Assembly (NCBI GenBank): GCA_963969495.1
Contig: OZ018326.1
Span: 152,644,306 to 152,708,305, forward strand
DNA length: 64,000 nucleotides
Source: Ceratothoa steindachneri
Lineage: Eukaryota; Arthropoda; Malacostraca; Isopoda; Cymothoidae
Direction: 5' to 3'
Part shown: piece by piece, positions 19,656 through 30,700 of the stretch
Layout: each line of letters starts with the position of its first letter
How positions within the stretch are numbered: position 1 is the first letter of the stretch
Notes under the pieces: model-generated
Databases searched by the model: none
The model's input: the letters and a program-made list of their open reading frames with translations, nothing else
Told to the model about the DNA's origin: nothing
Program-made: the position numbers and the translations under genes

Positions 19656-22283
19656 GTGGAAGCGAGTCAAAAGGATTCGGGGCAAGCTTTTGCAGGACCC
19701 CAGGAGAATGGGACCGCAAACTCGGACCCCGCGTCCGTGGCGGAATCCTTAGCGACCGCTTTTTCCGCATTCTCTGGCCGTGATGCTGCTCCGCCAGCAT
19801 TCAATGCACGTTGTTATGTCGCGGAAGGCCGCCGGCTGGACTTTACCTCCAGAGGCGGAGAACCATTCAACGACAAGTTTACTGTGAGTGAGTTGCGTTT
19901 CGCTCTCGCTTTTTGCGCGGACACCGCCCATGGTCCGGACGATGTCCCGTACGCCTTGCTTCGACACCTGGGTGAGCGAGGCATGGCCTTTCTGTTAGAT
20001 TTGTTCAACAGGATCTGTGTGGAAGGTCTTCTCCCAGACTCCTGGCGAATCGCTACTGTGCTCGCCTTTCGCAAGCCGGGAAGAGATCACTCTACTCCGA
20101 CCGGTTTCCGCCCAATCTCCCTAACCTCTTGCGTGTGCAAGTTGATGGAGAAATTGATAAGTGTTAGATTAGCCTATTTCCTGGACATTGGAGGCCATCT
20201 GTCTTCTGCACAGTGCGGCTTCCGTAAGTTCCACTCCACGTCGGATGCTCTGCTCCGACTGGAAAATGCCGTCTGCGAGGCTTTCCTTCGTAGACAGCAC
20301 TACGCCACGGTGTTTTTTGATCTGGAGAAGGCCTATGATACTGCATGGCGATACGGTATCATGGACACACTCCACACGATGGGGGCGAGGGGACGCCTCC
20401 CAATGTTTATATCTGAATTTTTGCGAGATCGTCGATTCCGCGTACGGGTGGGGGGAGCCCTCTCCGGCCCAAAGGAGCAGGAAGAGGGTGTCCCGCAGGG
20501 AAGTGTCCTCAGTGTCACACTCTTTGCCCTGAGCATCAACGGCATCACCTCGGTGCTGCCGGAAGATGTTCTCGCTACGCTCTACGTGGACGACCTTTCG
20601 ATCTCTTTTGGCGCGGCCCAGATGCCAACTCTGGAGCGTCGACTCCAACAGGCATTGAACCGCGTCTCTCGCTCTGCCGAAGCGCACAGGTTTCGGTTTA
20701 CTTTGGCCAAGACTAAGGTGGTGCACTTCTGCCGCCATCCACGGCTTCACCCCGACCCAGATTTGTTTCTTAATGGGGTGCGCCTGGATGTGGTTGAGTC
20801 GCACCGTTTCCTTGGTCTTGTATTCGACCGACGCCTCACCTGGGAGGCTCATATTCGCAGCCTTAGGGTCTCTTGTACCCGCGCCATGGACATTCTCCGT
20901 TCCGTGACGTTCAGCGCTTGGGGCGCTGATAGGGCTACTGCATTACTTTTTTATCGATCCTTTGTTCGCTCGAAGCTCGACTACGGATGCGAGTTTTATG
21001 CATCCGCAGCCGAGCGTTTATTGCGGAAGGTGGATTCGATCCACCACACCGGCCTTCGCCTTGCGACCGGTGCCTTCCGCACTTTCCCCATTGAGAGCCT
21101 GTTGGTCGATGCTGGGGAGATGCCACTCGCTCTGCGATGCGTGCAGTGCATCACTCGCCTGTACGCGCGAGCCCGGCGCCTCCCTCAGTCGCCAACAGCT
21201 CTCACTGCATCCGCAGCTGATCTCGATGGTGCCTATGCCGCCGAGAGACGCCAGTCATACCCTAAGCCCTTTGGGTTTAGGTCCAGGAAACTCCTTCGAG
21301 AGTTAGATATAGCTCTCGGGCCGGTGGCGCCCCTGGTTCAGCCCAGGACGCCACCCTGGAGGGTACCACATTTGGCTATTTGTCGCCACGCCTCTGCTCC
21401 CAAAGCTTGTACTGCGCCGGGAGTATTGCGTTCGACCTTTTTGGAGCACATATCGTGTCACGCTGGTACCGTGCCAGTGTATACGGATGGCTCCAAGTCC
21501 CAAGAGGGGGTCGGCTTCCACGCCGTATCCCCTCTGTTTGAAGTCAGCGGGGCTGACTTCACGGCCGAGCTGGTGGCAATACACCACTCGGTACGGGAGA
21601 TTACGCGACGTGCCCGGTTCGGAGACCGGATCGTGATCTATAGCGACTCACAAAGCGCCCTGAGTGCTCTCGGGGCATTGGAATCTCCGCATTCCCTGGT
21701 TCGCGAAATCCGTGACACCACGGTTTTGGCGAGCCGGGCAGATGTCGAGATTATCTTCTGCTGGGTTCCTGGACATGTAGGAATTGCGGGGAATGAGGGT
21801 GCCAAAGAGTCCGCGAGGACTCTGCGACCGGACCAGCGTTTCGCTCTTCCTCACACTGACTACAAAGCAGGAATACGGGCAGCTCTTCGGACTGCTTGGC
21901 AAAGAAGATGGGAGACGGTCGAAGGGAACTTAAAGTTGCGTGCCATTGCGCCGCGACTGTTCCCATGGACCTATCCCCCAATGCCGCGGCGGCTTCAGGT
22001 TGCTTTCTGTCGTCTCCGAATCGGCCACACTCGTGTGACGCATCGCTATTTGATGGAGCGCTCGCCTGCGCCCTATTGCAACGACTGCGTCGTCCCCCAG
22101 ACTGTTCGGCACATTCTTGTCGAATGTCCCAGTCTGGGTGATCTTCACGCACGATACCTGTCCCAGTACCGGGATGAGCGGGGTCGCTACCGTCTGTCCC
22201 ATGTGCTCGGTTCAGATTCGTGCACATTGACTTGTGGACTTGTTGACTTCTTGGGGGAGGCCGGCCTTCTCCCTATTATTTAA
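19656..22283 (+). CDS. ORF2 main part of copy A4: reverse transcriptase, RNase H, C-terminal CCHC (875 codons)
   Basis: The longest open frame in the window. The first 15 residues are out of the ancestral frame; homology to the other copies starts at QENGTANSDPASVAES. RT: GFRPISLTSCVCKLMEKL (about residue 150), FFDLEKAYDTAW (motif A, about 223), GVPQGSVLSVTLF (motif B, about 276) and YVDDLSISF (motif C, about 308). RNase H: VYTDGSKSQEG (about 610), FTAELVAIHHS, YSDSQSALSAL and WVPGHVGIAGNE. A C-terminal CCHC motif reads YCNDCVVPQTVRHILVEC. Compared with A1 and A10, RNase H lacks LPGAASV before FTAEL and RADE after GNE, so the fourth acidic residue is gone. Reverse transcription may have worked on insertion, but this copy's RNase H is probably inactive. 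Confidence 0.92.
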   Translation: MEASQKDSGQAFAGPQENGTANSDPASVAESLATAFSAFSGRDAAPPAFNARCYVAEGRRLDFTSRGGEPFNDKFTVSELRFALAFCADTAHGPDDVPYALLRHLGERGMAFLLDLFNRICVEGLLPDSWRIATVLAFRKPGRDHSTPTGFRPISLTSCVCKLMEKLISVRLAYFLDIGGHLSSAQCGFRKFHSTSDALLRLENAVCEAFLRRQHYATVFFDLEKAYDTAWRYGIMDTLHTMGARGRLPMFISEFLRDRRFRVRVGGALSGPKEQEEGVPQGSVLSVTLFALSINGITSVLPEDVLATLYVDDLSISFGAAQMPTLERRLQQALNRVSRSAEAHRFRFTLAKTKVVHFCRHPRLHPDPDLFLNGVRLDVVESHRFLGLVFDRRLTWEAHIRSLRVSCTRAMDILRSVTFSAWGADRATALLFYRSFVRSKLDYGCEFYASAAERLLRKVDSIHHTGLRLATGAFRTFPIESLLVDAGEMPLALRCVQCITRLYARARRLPQSPTALTASAADLDGAYAAERRQSYPKPFGFRSRKLLRELDIALGPVAPLVQPRTPPWRVPHLAICRHASAPKACTAPGVLRSTFLEHISCHAGTVPVYTDGSKSQEGVGFHAVSPLFEVSGADFTAELVAIHHSVREITRRARFGDRIVIYSDSQSALSALGALESPHSLVREIRDTTVLASRADVEIIFCWVPGHVGIAGNEGAKESARTLRPDQRFALPHTDYKAGIRAALRTAWQRRWETVEGNLKLRAIAPRLFPWTYPPMPRRLQVAFCRLRIGHTRVTHRYLMERSPAPYCNDCVVPQTVRHILVECPSLGDLHARYLSQYRDERGRYRLSHVLGSDSCTLTCGLVDFLGEAGLLPII

Positions 22284-22458
22284 GCAAGGTTTGTTTGTTT
22301 GTTTTTTTCTTTTTTTTTTTCCTTTAGTTGCACGCTCCTGCGCCGGGGGGACCTCTTCCCGACGCACCAGCTTGCTTCCTTTCCCCCTTTTGGGGTGTTG
22401 TTTTTTTTTCTCTTTAATTTTATTTTAAAGTAGCCTAGAACTAGGCCAGTTTTAATAC

Positions 22459-22487
22459 GGCGACTAATGCCCAAGTAGGCAGTCGCC
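22459..22487 (+). other. Terminal 3' UTR hairpin of family A
   Basis: GGCGACT (22,459-22,465) and AGTCGCC (22,481-22,487) form a 7-bp stem with a 15-base loop that contains ATGCCCAAGT, close to the A tail. The same structure is at 2691-2707, 14849-14873, 33522-33550, 36698-36728 and 39491-39519. In A7 the stem changes to GGCGAC/GTTGCC and still pairs using G-U. Confidence 0.8.
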
Positions 22488-22515
22488 AGATGAGCTCTTG
22501 AAAAAAAAAAAAAAA

Positions 22516-22528
22516 TCCATCCCACACC
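22516..22528. repeat. Target-site duplication, right, of copy A4
   Basis: TCCATCCCACACC directly after the A run, identical to 15,909-15,921. Confidence 0.9.
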
Positions 22529-23800
22529 ATAACACAATGGAAGTCCAAACCATTCAAACATGCATTAATATAAAAGACTACAATTTCACCAACCTCTACA
22601 TACCTCCCCATGCATCCTGTCCACCAAACTGAACCTGCACTTGATCACCTTCCAACACAACAAAGTAACACCTTTGCTGCTCATGACTTCAATGTCCATG
22701 ACCCTTACCCCCCCAGCTTGAATCTCAAGACAAAACACACAAGCACCTGCTAGATCACACAACACTTAAACCACATTTTCATTGGGAATCCCCCCCCACC
22801 CATATATAAACACTTCAATACTTATTCGCAAGAAACTGCAGTTATCACCCTTTGGTTACTTGTCCTAGCCATCAAAACACTTTGGGTACCCCTATACTGC
22901 AGTATCCTCTGCCGGCCTTCCAATCATTATACAAATAGCCCTTAAGAAGTGCATACCTCCAACAACCCCACGCACTTTCACTAATCAAAACAAAGGTAAC
23001 TGCAACCTATTCACCACCTACCCTGAACAAAAATTCCCATGTTTATCAGTCACCCAGTTCAGCCACATACAAGGATTACACACACTTTACTATGAACCTC
23101 CAAACACCACTGACATTAAAAACATGAAGCATCCAAGCAAGGATCCAACAACAACAGAATCGACACTGGCAATCTTTCCTGTTCACTTCAAACCACAAAA
23201 GAGACGTAAAAACATTCTTAAACTATTAAGGGACTTGCCAAATGAAACTGGTGATCATGACACACATGAAGCCATTTTTCAGACGCAAACAAGGCTAATT
23301 TCACCAAACAGGCAAACACCCAACACAATACAAAAATCAGTACTAGAACCCCTGACCTTTCACACATTAACCACAAACAAATGCTTACACTCTTTCAATT
23401 GAGCAAAACATGACCAGACAATTCAGCTTAGAAGTATTATCCCAAGGTATAGGCAGGCAAAATCTCCTCCTCCTGGATTTTGCAACATTTCAACTGTGTA
23501 CCTAAAAATCCTAGGTCTAAAATGTATCAAACCAAACAAACGACCCACTCTCCCGATTCTGCACCCCCTCAAAAATCATGGAATGTCTAGTACTAAACAC
23601 CTCCCAACACAGTTTCCGCACATTGCACTTAACAACTCCTATGCTTACCAACTCATATACGCACAAAAAGGCTTCAACCAACCCATACCACCACCCAGGA
23701 CAGTATTGTCAACAATCCACATAAGCAAAGGCTTCAACACTGCACTCAGTCACAGCCTCACTGACAGACAAACACAAGTAATATAATCTACCACAGCAAG
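22529..23800 (+). mobile_element. Decayed Jockey-like LINE, right part (endonuclease rest and RT N-terminal half)
   Basis: The sequence continues the left part: EVQTIQTCINIKDYNFTNLY, then IPPHASCPPN (endonuclease), and after decayed sequence MECLVLNTSQHSFRTLHLTT, KGFNQPIPPPRTVLSTIHIS and KGFNTALSHSLTD. The last block fits GFNQ-PP-RT-VALD-SKAFDT, the RT motif A neighbourhood of Jockey-type elements found in many invertebrates. Frames are repeatedly broken and no YADD block is visible. The strand is plus. Confidence 0.65.
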
Positions 23801-24269
23801 ATATCAGAAATGCACCACAACACAACAGGATCCTGCAGCGATCCATACTCTCCCCACCTCCTTATCTAGTTCTCCACAAAATCACCAATCTTACACAACA
23901 GCCGAAACGCACCCAATCAACTTGCAATCTACAATGTTACATGAGCAGACTCTAATGCTGGTTGCAACAGAACCAAATGACAGTACCATCTTTAAAATCA
24001 TGTTACTCTTTTCAAAATGACAAATGGGAGTACAATACAACTAACATCACATCACTTTAGCAAACACAGCACTTCCCTTAAATAAAATATCTATAGTGCT
24101 CAGTGTCACACGAGATATAGGACTAAATTTATAATGTCAGATAACAAATAGCAAAGTTATCACAAAAATGAACACACTGAGCACTTACATGAACCATATT
24201 CTGGCAATCCAAGAAATCCATCACTTAGAAATACAAGTAATACAGACTGGGTACCAAATCTTGCACCTA
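23801..24269. other. Repeat-poor or unrecognised stretch in intron 5
   Basis: CA-rich and AT-rich sequence, possibly the decayed 3' part of the Jockey-like element. I cannot support a gene here. Confidence 0.4.
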
Positions 24270-24480
24270 CAAAGCCACCCCACCCACCAAAGGTTTTGAG
24301 GCAGGCGGAGAGGAAGGCTCTTATGATGACCTAATCCAAGTCCAGTAAGTCCTCGAAGGCAACAGCGCATTGTGTGGCCAACAGCCCTCAGAGCTTTGTC
24401 TCCAGAAAGTTTACAGCTGTCCTTGTGAGTCAAGTCAAAAAGGGCCTCTGCATCTTCAAGCTAGGCATAGAGGGGCTTTT
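24270..24480 (+). mobile_element. Family A fragment A5: ORF1 end/ORF2 start region
   Basis: AAAGGTTTTGAGGCAGGCGG, TAAGTCCTCGAAGGCAACAG and TGTGGCCAACAGCC match the ORF1-ORF2 junction of A11 (44,127-44,330). Diverged, no open frame. Confidence 0.65.
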
Positions 24481-26814
24481 CCTTGGTACCAGGAGGAGCT
24501 GCATGTCCTCTCAGCCCGAGCAAAAATTAGGGAAGGTTGAATTGAACTCTTTGAGGGGGCCTCGGGACGTTGGTGCACTTCCTCTTCATTCCTTCTTATC
24601 CTTTTTTTCTATGATGACAATCCCTTCAACATTTTGTCCACCCATAAGAAGGTTGATGGTGTATCTTGAGGTGAAATCCCCATACTACAATCAAAACCTG
24701 AAGGAGAAACACTACCTCTCATTCCCAGTGTACCGCAGGGAGGTACTTTACTTTGTATCTGGAGGAGCAGAACTTCCTCCCAGCCTCAGTGCCAGCACGG
24801 ATGGACCAGACTACAGAGGGAAGCTCGACTCTGGGCCCAGGTCAAGTGGAAGCTGGTCTGTTCCCCTGGTCCTTTTAATCAGCCTTTCCACAACTCTCTT
24901 TACCCCTTCCACTGGCCCCATCTTCTACCTCCCTCAATGGACTCTGTCTTTGGCTCGTCTTTGATTGGACATTGGGTGTGGTTAATCTGACCTCTCTGAG
25001 GCCTGTCACCAAGCTGGATCTGCCACTCCGACCTGCCTACCACTCCATCAGTAGGACTTGGTCTGGGGTTCCCAAGGAGTGGTGGTGATGGCATGTATTG
25101 TCTGCCCCAGCAATATTGGGTGAGGCATGCAAGAGGCCCCAATTGGCCGATCCCTTGTTGGGGGTCAGAGTAAGGCCGCTGCAGCCAAGGGCAATGAATT
25201 TAATAAATTGGTTATAAGTGATTCTGTCCAGCTAAACTCGCCACTTGTTTGGTGGAGGTGCTCACCACTCATAACAATACCCCCTCTTCCCCCAAATTGT
25301 TCAAACGGAGAATGTGTTTTCCCCTCTACACTTGTTGCTATTGGTTCGGGTTTTTTCCATTGTGTGAAGTTGCCTCTTGGCGACTCTTCTCTAGCAGCGG
25401 GTTCCCTTTTATTTTCTTAGGGACCTGTCTAAAAGTTTTTAGCAAAGAAGTCATTAATCCTTATGCCTATGGATTTGGGGCTTTCCTTCTTACCCCATTT
25501 TGTAGACTTGCCTCCGTGAGTGTCTTCTTTGGCGGCGTGGCCCCTTTTGCTTTTTCACTGGCATCCAAAGAACGCAGTACGACAGACGACGCGCACCGCC
25601 TGTTCCCGTCCCTCCCATCGGTGGAAGGTGAACCACCACAACCCCTTTAGAGGAGTAAGACTCGGCATCATTCCCTAAGTCTTGCTTAAACACCTCATTA
25701 GGTTAATCACTTTGATTTGAGCCGGATTGCCTGCTGTCTCAATCTTCCCAATGGAGGTCGGCATGCTGTCCCCAGTGACGTTTATAATAGGTCATAAGCC
25801 CTATGAGTTTATGGTTGGGATACCCGACACCATGAGAGGCGAGCATGACTACTTGGAAATGCTTTCTAAGGTGGAGATGGTCCCTGAGGTACCCTTGCCG
25901 CAGATAGTAGGGTCTTTCTTGGGAATGAACCCGGGCTTGGTGGGAGATAACACCAAACCTGAGTCTGCCCCTGTGAGAGATACTTGTGAGGCAGCACAAA
26001 CCCTCTGCTGATTCACAAGGAGAGGACCCTGCAGGAAGGTACCCTGTGTTTTCTGTTATGTTACACTTGATACTTGAAGGAGCCACACATCCTCCCAGCC
26101 TGAGTACAAACTAGGGAAGTCCTGCCACTGGTTTGACTTGAACTCTGATGGGGCTTGGGAAAGTTGTTGGTACACTTCCTCCTCGATCCCTTGCAGCACT
26201 AATTTTTTCACTCTATGAGTATTCCCTCAACCTTTTGTCTACTTGCATTTTGTACCAGGAGAAACGATTCGCACCCAGACAAAGTGCAAATTAGGCGCGC
26301 TCCCATCACTTATTAAACCAAATTCATTGACAGAGTCTGAGGAAGTCGTTGGTGTTCTTCCTCCTCTCTCCCTCTCATCATTCCTTTTTCTCTACAACAA
26401 TCCTCTCAATCGTCTCTCTAGGCTTAAGTACCTGACTAGCTATCTCATGCTGTGTTGTAAGAGAGGCTTTGGAACCTCTATACACAAATCCCACAGGTTG
26501 CAAGAGACTAGGCATTGAGGTGACCTGGGTATTGTAGTGCAAATAATGGGAATATTAGTTTTGCCCCAATAACACCTCCCTGATTGTTTTGGGCTGACCA
26601 CCTCCCTGTGGCTGTTCTCAGGTGGATAATGCTGTACTGCTTGTGGCAGGCAGTCTTTACTACCTTGTTGCTACATCAAACCTTCAGATCCTTGCTGTTC
26701 TGTTGAGATCTTACATACTACTAAGGATATCCTCCCTGCTTCTCTGGCTGCCCAGTTGGGAGCTTTGTCCTATTGGAAATCAAAGAAGACATATTCCCTG
26801 TGTTGAGGATATGG
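24481..26814 (+). repeat. 5'-UTR-like repeat region of a family A relative, with an ORF1 N-terminal piece
   Basis: A motif around TGGTACCWGGAGGAGC followed by TCCTCCCAGCCTGAG recurs at about 24,482, 24,752, 26,042 and 26,246, and again at 36,398. This looks like 5' UTR units. The part 25,720-26,035 is ORF1-like: it carries a diverged form of the A4 stretch GATGGTCCTTGAGG...CAGACGGTAGGG and CCGAATCCGCCCCTATG. The order of pieces is scrambled, so more than one copy is probably present. No open frame can be trusted. Confidence 0.5.
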
Positions 26815-27796
26815 GGCTGTATGGGTCTGCTGTGGCTTAGGCAAGACCGGCATATCTGGCCCTGAGGCAGCCTCGTGTGGGGAACTCTAGGCAAAGATTA
26901 CCTGGAATTTTTAAGCCTGATGGCTTTGAGCACATTTTTTAGTTATTCACTCCAGTGATGACAGCTAGATGGCCAAAGCCCACATGCTCCACTAAAGGAA
27001 GAGCTTTAACTAGGTTGATAGTGAACTGAAGGTGACTCATTTCTCAGACCATTCTGAGGGGTCCATTATTAGTGCCCTTTGAACACTAGATGGCTTGCTG
27101 GTGTGATGGCACACTACCATAAACTTAATGAAAGGAGTGGTTTATGCAAGGGAACTCATGGACTACTCTTTAGAAGACATCACTGAAGAGCTGGCTGACC
27201 AAGGAGTAGTCAAGATTGAGCATGTGATTATAAAATGGGGCGCCTCAAAACCCACACCTACACTATTTTATCATATTGGATTGTGACAGGCTGACCTAAG
27301 TCATGTTTGGGCCAGTTGGTATCGTTACCCTGTGAAGGCATTTGTGCTACTATTGCTACCGCTTTGGCCATACAAATCACTCCTGTAGATGTGCAAAGTC
27401 CAAACACTGTATAAGTTGATCCAAGGCTGTACATGATAAATCCTTAATATGTATGAGCAAGTGTGTCAATTGCAGAGAGCAGCAGACTGTTTAATAGAAG
27501 CAATGTGATGTCTATCTCCCAGTGAAGGAAATCCTGGCCATTAAGGCTGCAGATCTTCTCTCCTTTTGCAATGCTAAAGACTAGTCCTGGTGCTCCCAGT
27601 GCTACCTGGGATATCTTACGCCTCAATTTAAAAAAAGGCACTGTCTTCTTCTGTTCCCTCCAAGTCTATAAGCATTTCGGTTCGATGTCCAGGTTCTACC
27701 AATCCCTGTCACTCCACTGATAGAGCTGGCAGCACAAAGAGTTCACACTTGGCCTCAGCTAAAATGATGAGTCTCCTCAACTCACCCCCCCCTCCC
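26815..27796 (+). mobile_element. Family A copy A6, left part: decayed ORF1 with knuckles
   Basis: The folded part and knuckles of ORF1 are recognisable at DNA level: TTACCTGGAATTTTTAAGCC near 26,897, then TGCTACTATTGCTACCGCTT near 27,345, TGTAGATGTGCAAAGTC near 27,384 and GTGTCAATTGCAGAGAGC near 27,462. Many stops. The copy is interrupted by A7 at 27,788-27,796 and continues at 33,585. Confidence 0.75.
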
Positions 27797-30700
27797 TGTA
27801 AGGGGCACAGCAATTGCCTTCCTGGCTGCCATACTGACAGGACTCAGCGCCCCATCCGGCCCAAGCTTAGCCTCTCTTTTTGAGAGCCTGCATTTTTACC
27901 CTACTTCTTCACTCTCCCTACAACCTCTCCTACAACTTTCTCTGGTCACCCTCTAATTTCACAGGGTATATGCCACCCATCTACCTCTCGCCCAACTATC
28001 CCAGATTGAGGCTGAGAGGGAAGGGGACAGTGTCCCCTCACCCCTGAGCCTCAATCTGGGATAGTTGTCTTTGCCATCCCTGTACTCACCCCTCGCAGAG
28101 TGGGCTACTGCCTGGGGGGGATGAGCATTTGTGTCCCACGAAAAGACCAGGGTCACCATGCCCATGATTGAAAAAAAAAATCACTCTTTCTCCCTTTACT
28201 CCCCTTCCTTGTAGCTACCCGAAGGTAGCTCCAAGGAAAAAAATGGAGGTCTCCTCCCCCTTGCTTTCAAAGGGGGACCCTCCTAACTACTACTACCAGA
28301 GAGGAGGCTTACTCCTTTCCTATTCCTATGGGTTCAGGGGACTCACCCTCACACCCTTCTCTGGAGTCACCTTAGGGCAATTTCCTCTTCACAGTGACAG
28401 TCCCCCCTTTGCTTTCCAAGGGGACTGCCAAGAAGGCAGGCAGGCGGCCCATTATTGACCGCCCCTGTTCAGAACGGCATGATAGGACCAACCCCCTTAA
28501 GGGGCAAGGGAAGGCAGGGTCCGTCGGTCCTTGCTGCTCTCCAAAGACCTGATGGTGTGCATAAGAGCTTAGAGGGGACCTGCCCCCCTCTCTTCCCCAA
28601 AGGATGTCAGTTCGGTGGCCAAAGATAAGATAAGAAAAAGCACCTCAAATGGGACCTGTGATGTTTCTGGGTGACTCATTCCCAGATAGTAGGATCCTCC
28701 ATGGAGTTAAACCATGGCTTGGTGTCAAGCACAGAACCTGTGTCCGACCCTATGCAAGCTCCTCCTCAGAGGTCACAGGTCCCCGAGGCCTCACAAGGAG
28801 AGAAGGGATCTCCCCCCTGTCCAGTGTTCCTGTAACAGGCAGAACCTTCTCCATTTCAGAAAAGAATCTTGCTGAGGCTGGCCCATCTGGCCTAGGAGCT
28901 CCTACCGGTAGCAGAGAGAAGTGGGTTCATTCGCTGCCCTCCTTCCCTAAGAAAAAGAATAGGAAAAAGACAAAAAAAGACTAGGTGGGGGGGGGGTTCT
29001 CTCTCTCCGTTCGAGCCACGGGGGCGGAAGGGGCCGCTGCTGTTTCAGTATGCGACAAAGCCAAGATCGGCATGTCCAGCTTCAGTGATTTCCCAGGTGG
29101 GGAGTCTCTGACCAAGACCAATAGTGTAAGTGAGCAGAGTGGAGCGGAGCTTTGATTATGTCAGGGCCCCTCATTCAGAAGCTACCGGGAGTTTTCTAGC
29201 CACTGGCTTCAAGCGATTCCTTGTTATTCGCTCCACTCATGGCAGCATGTTGGCTAAGTGCAACATGTTCCATCCGAGGAGAGCCTTAGCTAGTGTGATT
29301 GGTAGAGAGCCGAAGGTGACCCATTTCTCGGACGGTAGCCTTCTGGCGAAGGCGTCAAATCCGTCCAGGGCAACCATGATTAGTGCCCTTCGGACACTTG
29401 ATGGCACGCCGGTGAGTGTGATGCTGCACTCTACCATGAGCTTCGTGAAAGGAGTAGTTCATGCGAGGGAACTCGTGGACTACTCCGTAAACATCATCTT
29501 AGAGCTGGCCGACCATGGGGCGGTCAAGGTTGAGCGTGTGATGAGAAAACGGAGAGGGGCCTTGAGACCCACTCCTATACTCTTCCTTACGTCTGACTGT
29601 GACAAGCTCCCTGAATCGGTGCCGGTTGGTATTGCTACCACGTGAAGACATTCGTGCCACCGCCGCTGAGGTGCTACTACCGTCATCATTCGGGTTACCT
29701 TAAGTCTGTGTAAGTTGCCCTAAGGCCGCATATGATAAGTCAAAATTGTGTGTGTCCAAGTGTATCAATTGCGGAGAGCCGCACCCCACTTCTTGGAAGC
29801 AATGAGGTGCATATCTCCTTGAGAAAAAAATCCTGGCCGTTCAGGCCCAGGATTGTCTCATTTTTGCGAGGCTAAGGACTTGGTCCTAGCACGCCAGCTC
29901 TGGCTGGGGTCTTATGCCTCAATGCTAAGAAAGATGCTCTCTGTTCCTCGCCCCTCCAGGCCTACAAGCACAGTCGCTTCCTCATCCATTCAAAACCTTT
30001 CTGCAGGTTCTACCCATCCCAGGCGCTCCCCTGGTAAAGCTGGTGGCACAAAGGGTTCACACCCAGCCTCAGTTAAATCCAGATCTTCCCTCCCTTTTCC
30101 CTGCGTGACCGTTTTGCTCACTGCCACGAGCCTCCACCGAGTCGTTAGACTTACAGGAACTCGAACCCCTAAAGTTGGTTGTGTGGTCATCTTCCGGGGT
30201 TCCTAAAGCTGCCCCCCTTAAAGAGGACAGTATTAAAGGAGCTTCTGTTCCTTCGCTGACACCCAGGGGTACGCTGGGTGGCTCAGAGACGGTGGATCCT
30301 CCAAAAGACAGACCCCTTCCTACAAAGTCCCCTGGCCTGAGCCGGAGGAGGAAAAGACTGTCATGGCGAGCCCAACCTCCCGCGATAAATCCTCGAAGGC
30401 GACAGCGCATTGTCCGGTCAACAGCGCCCGGAGTTCTGTCTCCGGCTAGCGTACAGCCATTCCCGTGAGGGTCTTCTCTTCAAAGAGGGCCCCCTCATCT
30501 CTTCCTAGCTAGGCCTGGAGGCCATATTCCTTCAATAAAATGGCGGCGGACTCCTGCCACCACCACGGGATGGTGGCCGGGCAGGAGGATGCGCGGTTTA
30601 CACCCGGCATGAAGTCTCCGTTCTTCTCTTTGCTTTAGATACCTCCTTTCAGGCAGTAGCTGTGCAGCTGCACCTGGATAGGAGCTATACTCTTATTTCC

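Larger units (their letters stand above)
15922..22515 (+). mobile_element. Family A copy A4, full-length (6.6 kb) non-LTR retrotransposon
   Basis: The copy runs from CCCGTAAGGGGCGCGG to a 15-base A run (22,501-22,515) and is flanked by a perfect 13-bp target duplication. Layout: 5' UTR (15,922 to about 16,390), ORF1 with three zinc knuckles (to about 18,594), endonuclease (18,600-19,560), RT-RNase H-CCHC (19,656-22,283) and 3' UTR with a terminal hairpin. It is inserted in a decayed Jockey-like element. The long open RT frame and perfect duplication argue for a recent insertion, but frameshifts in ORF1 and the endonuclease make this copy non-autonomous. Against A13, about 0.2 kb is also missing near the ORF1 end (about 18,440). 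Confidence 0.95.

Noticed and set aside
20169..20852. Minus-strand open frame of 227 codons inside the A4 RT
   Set aside because: It is antisense to the RT with all RT motifs on the plus strand; the same shadow occurs in A1, A3, A7 and A10.
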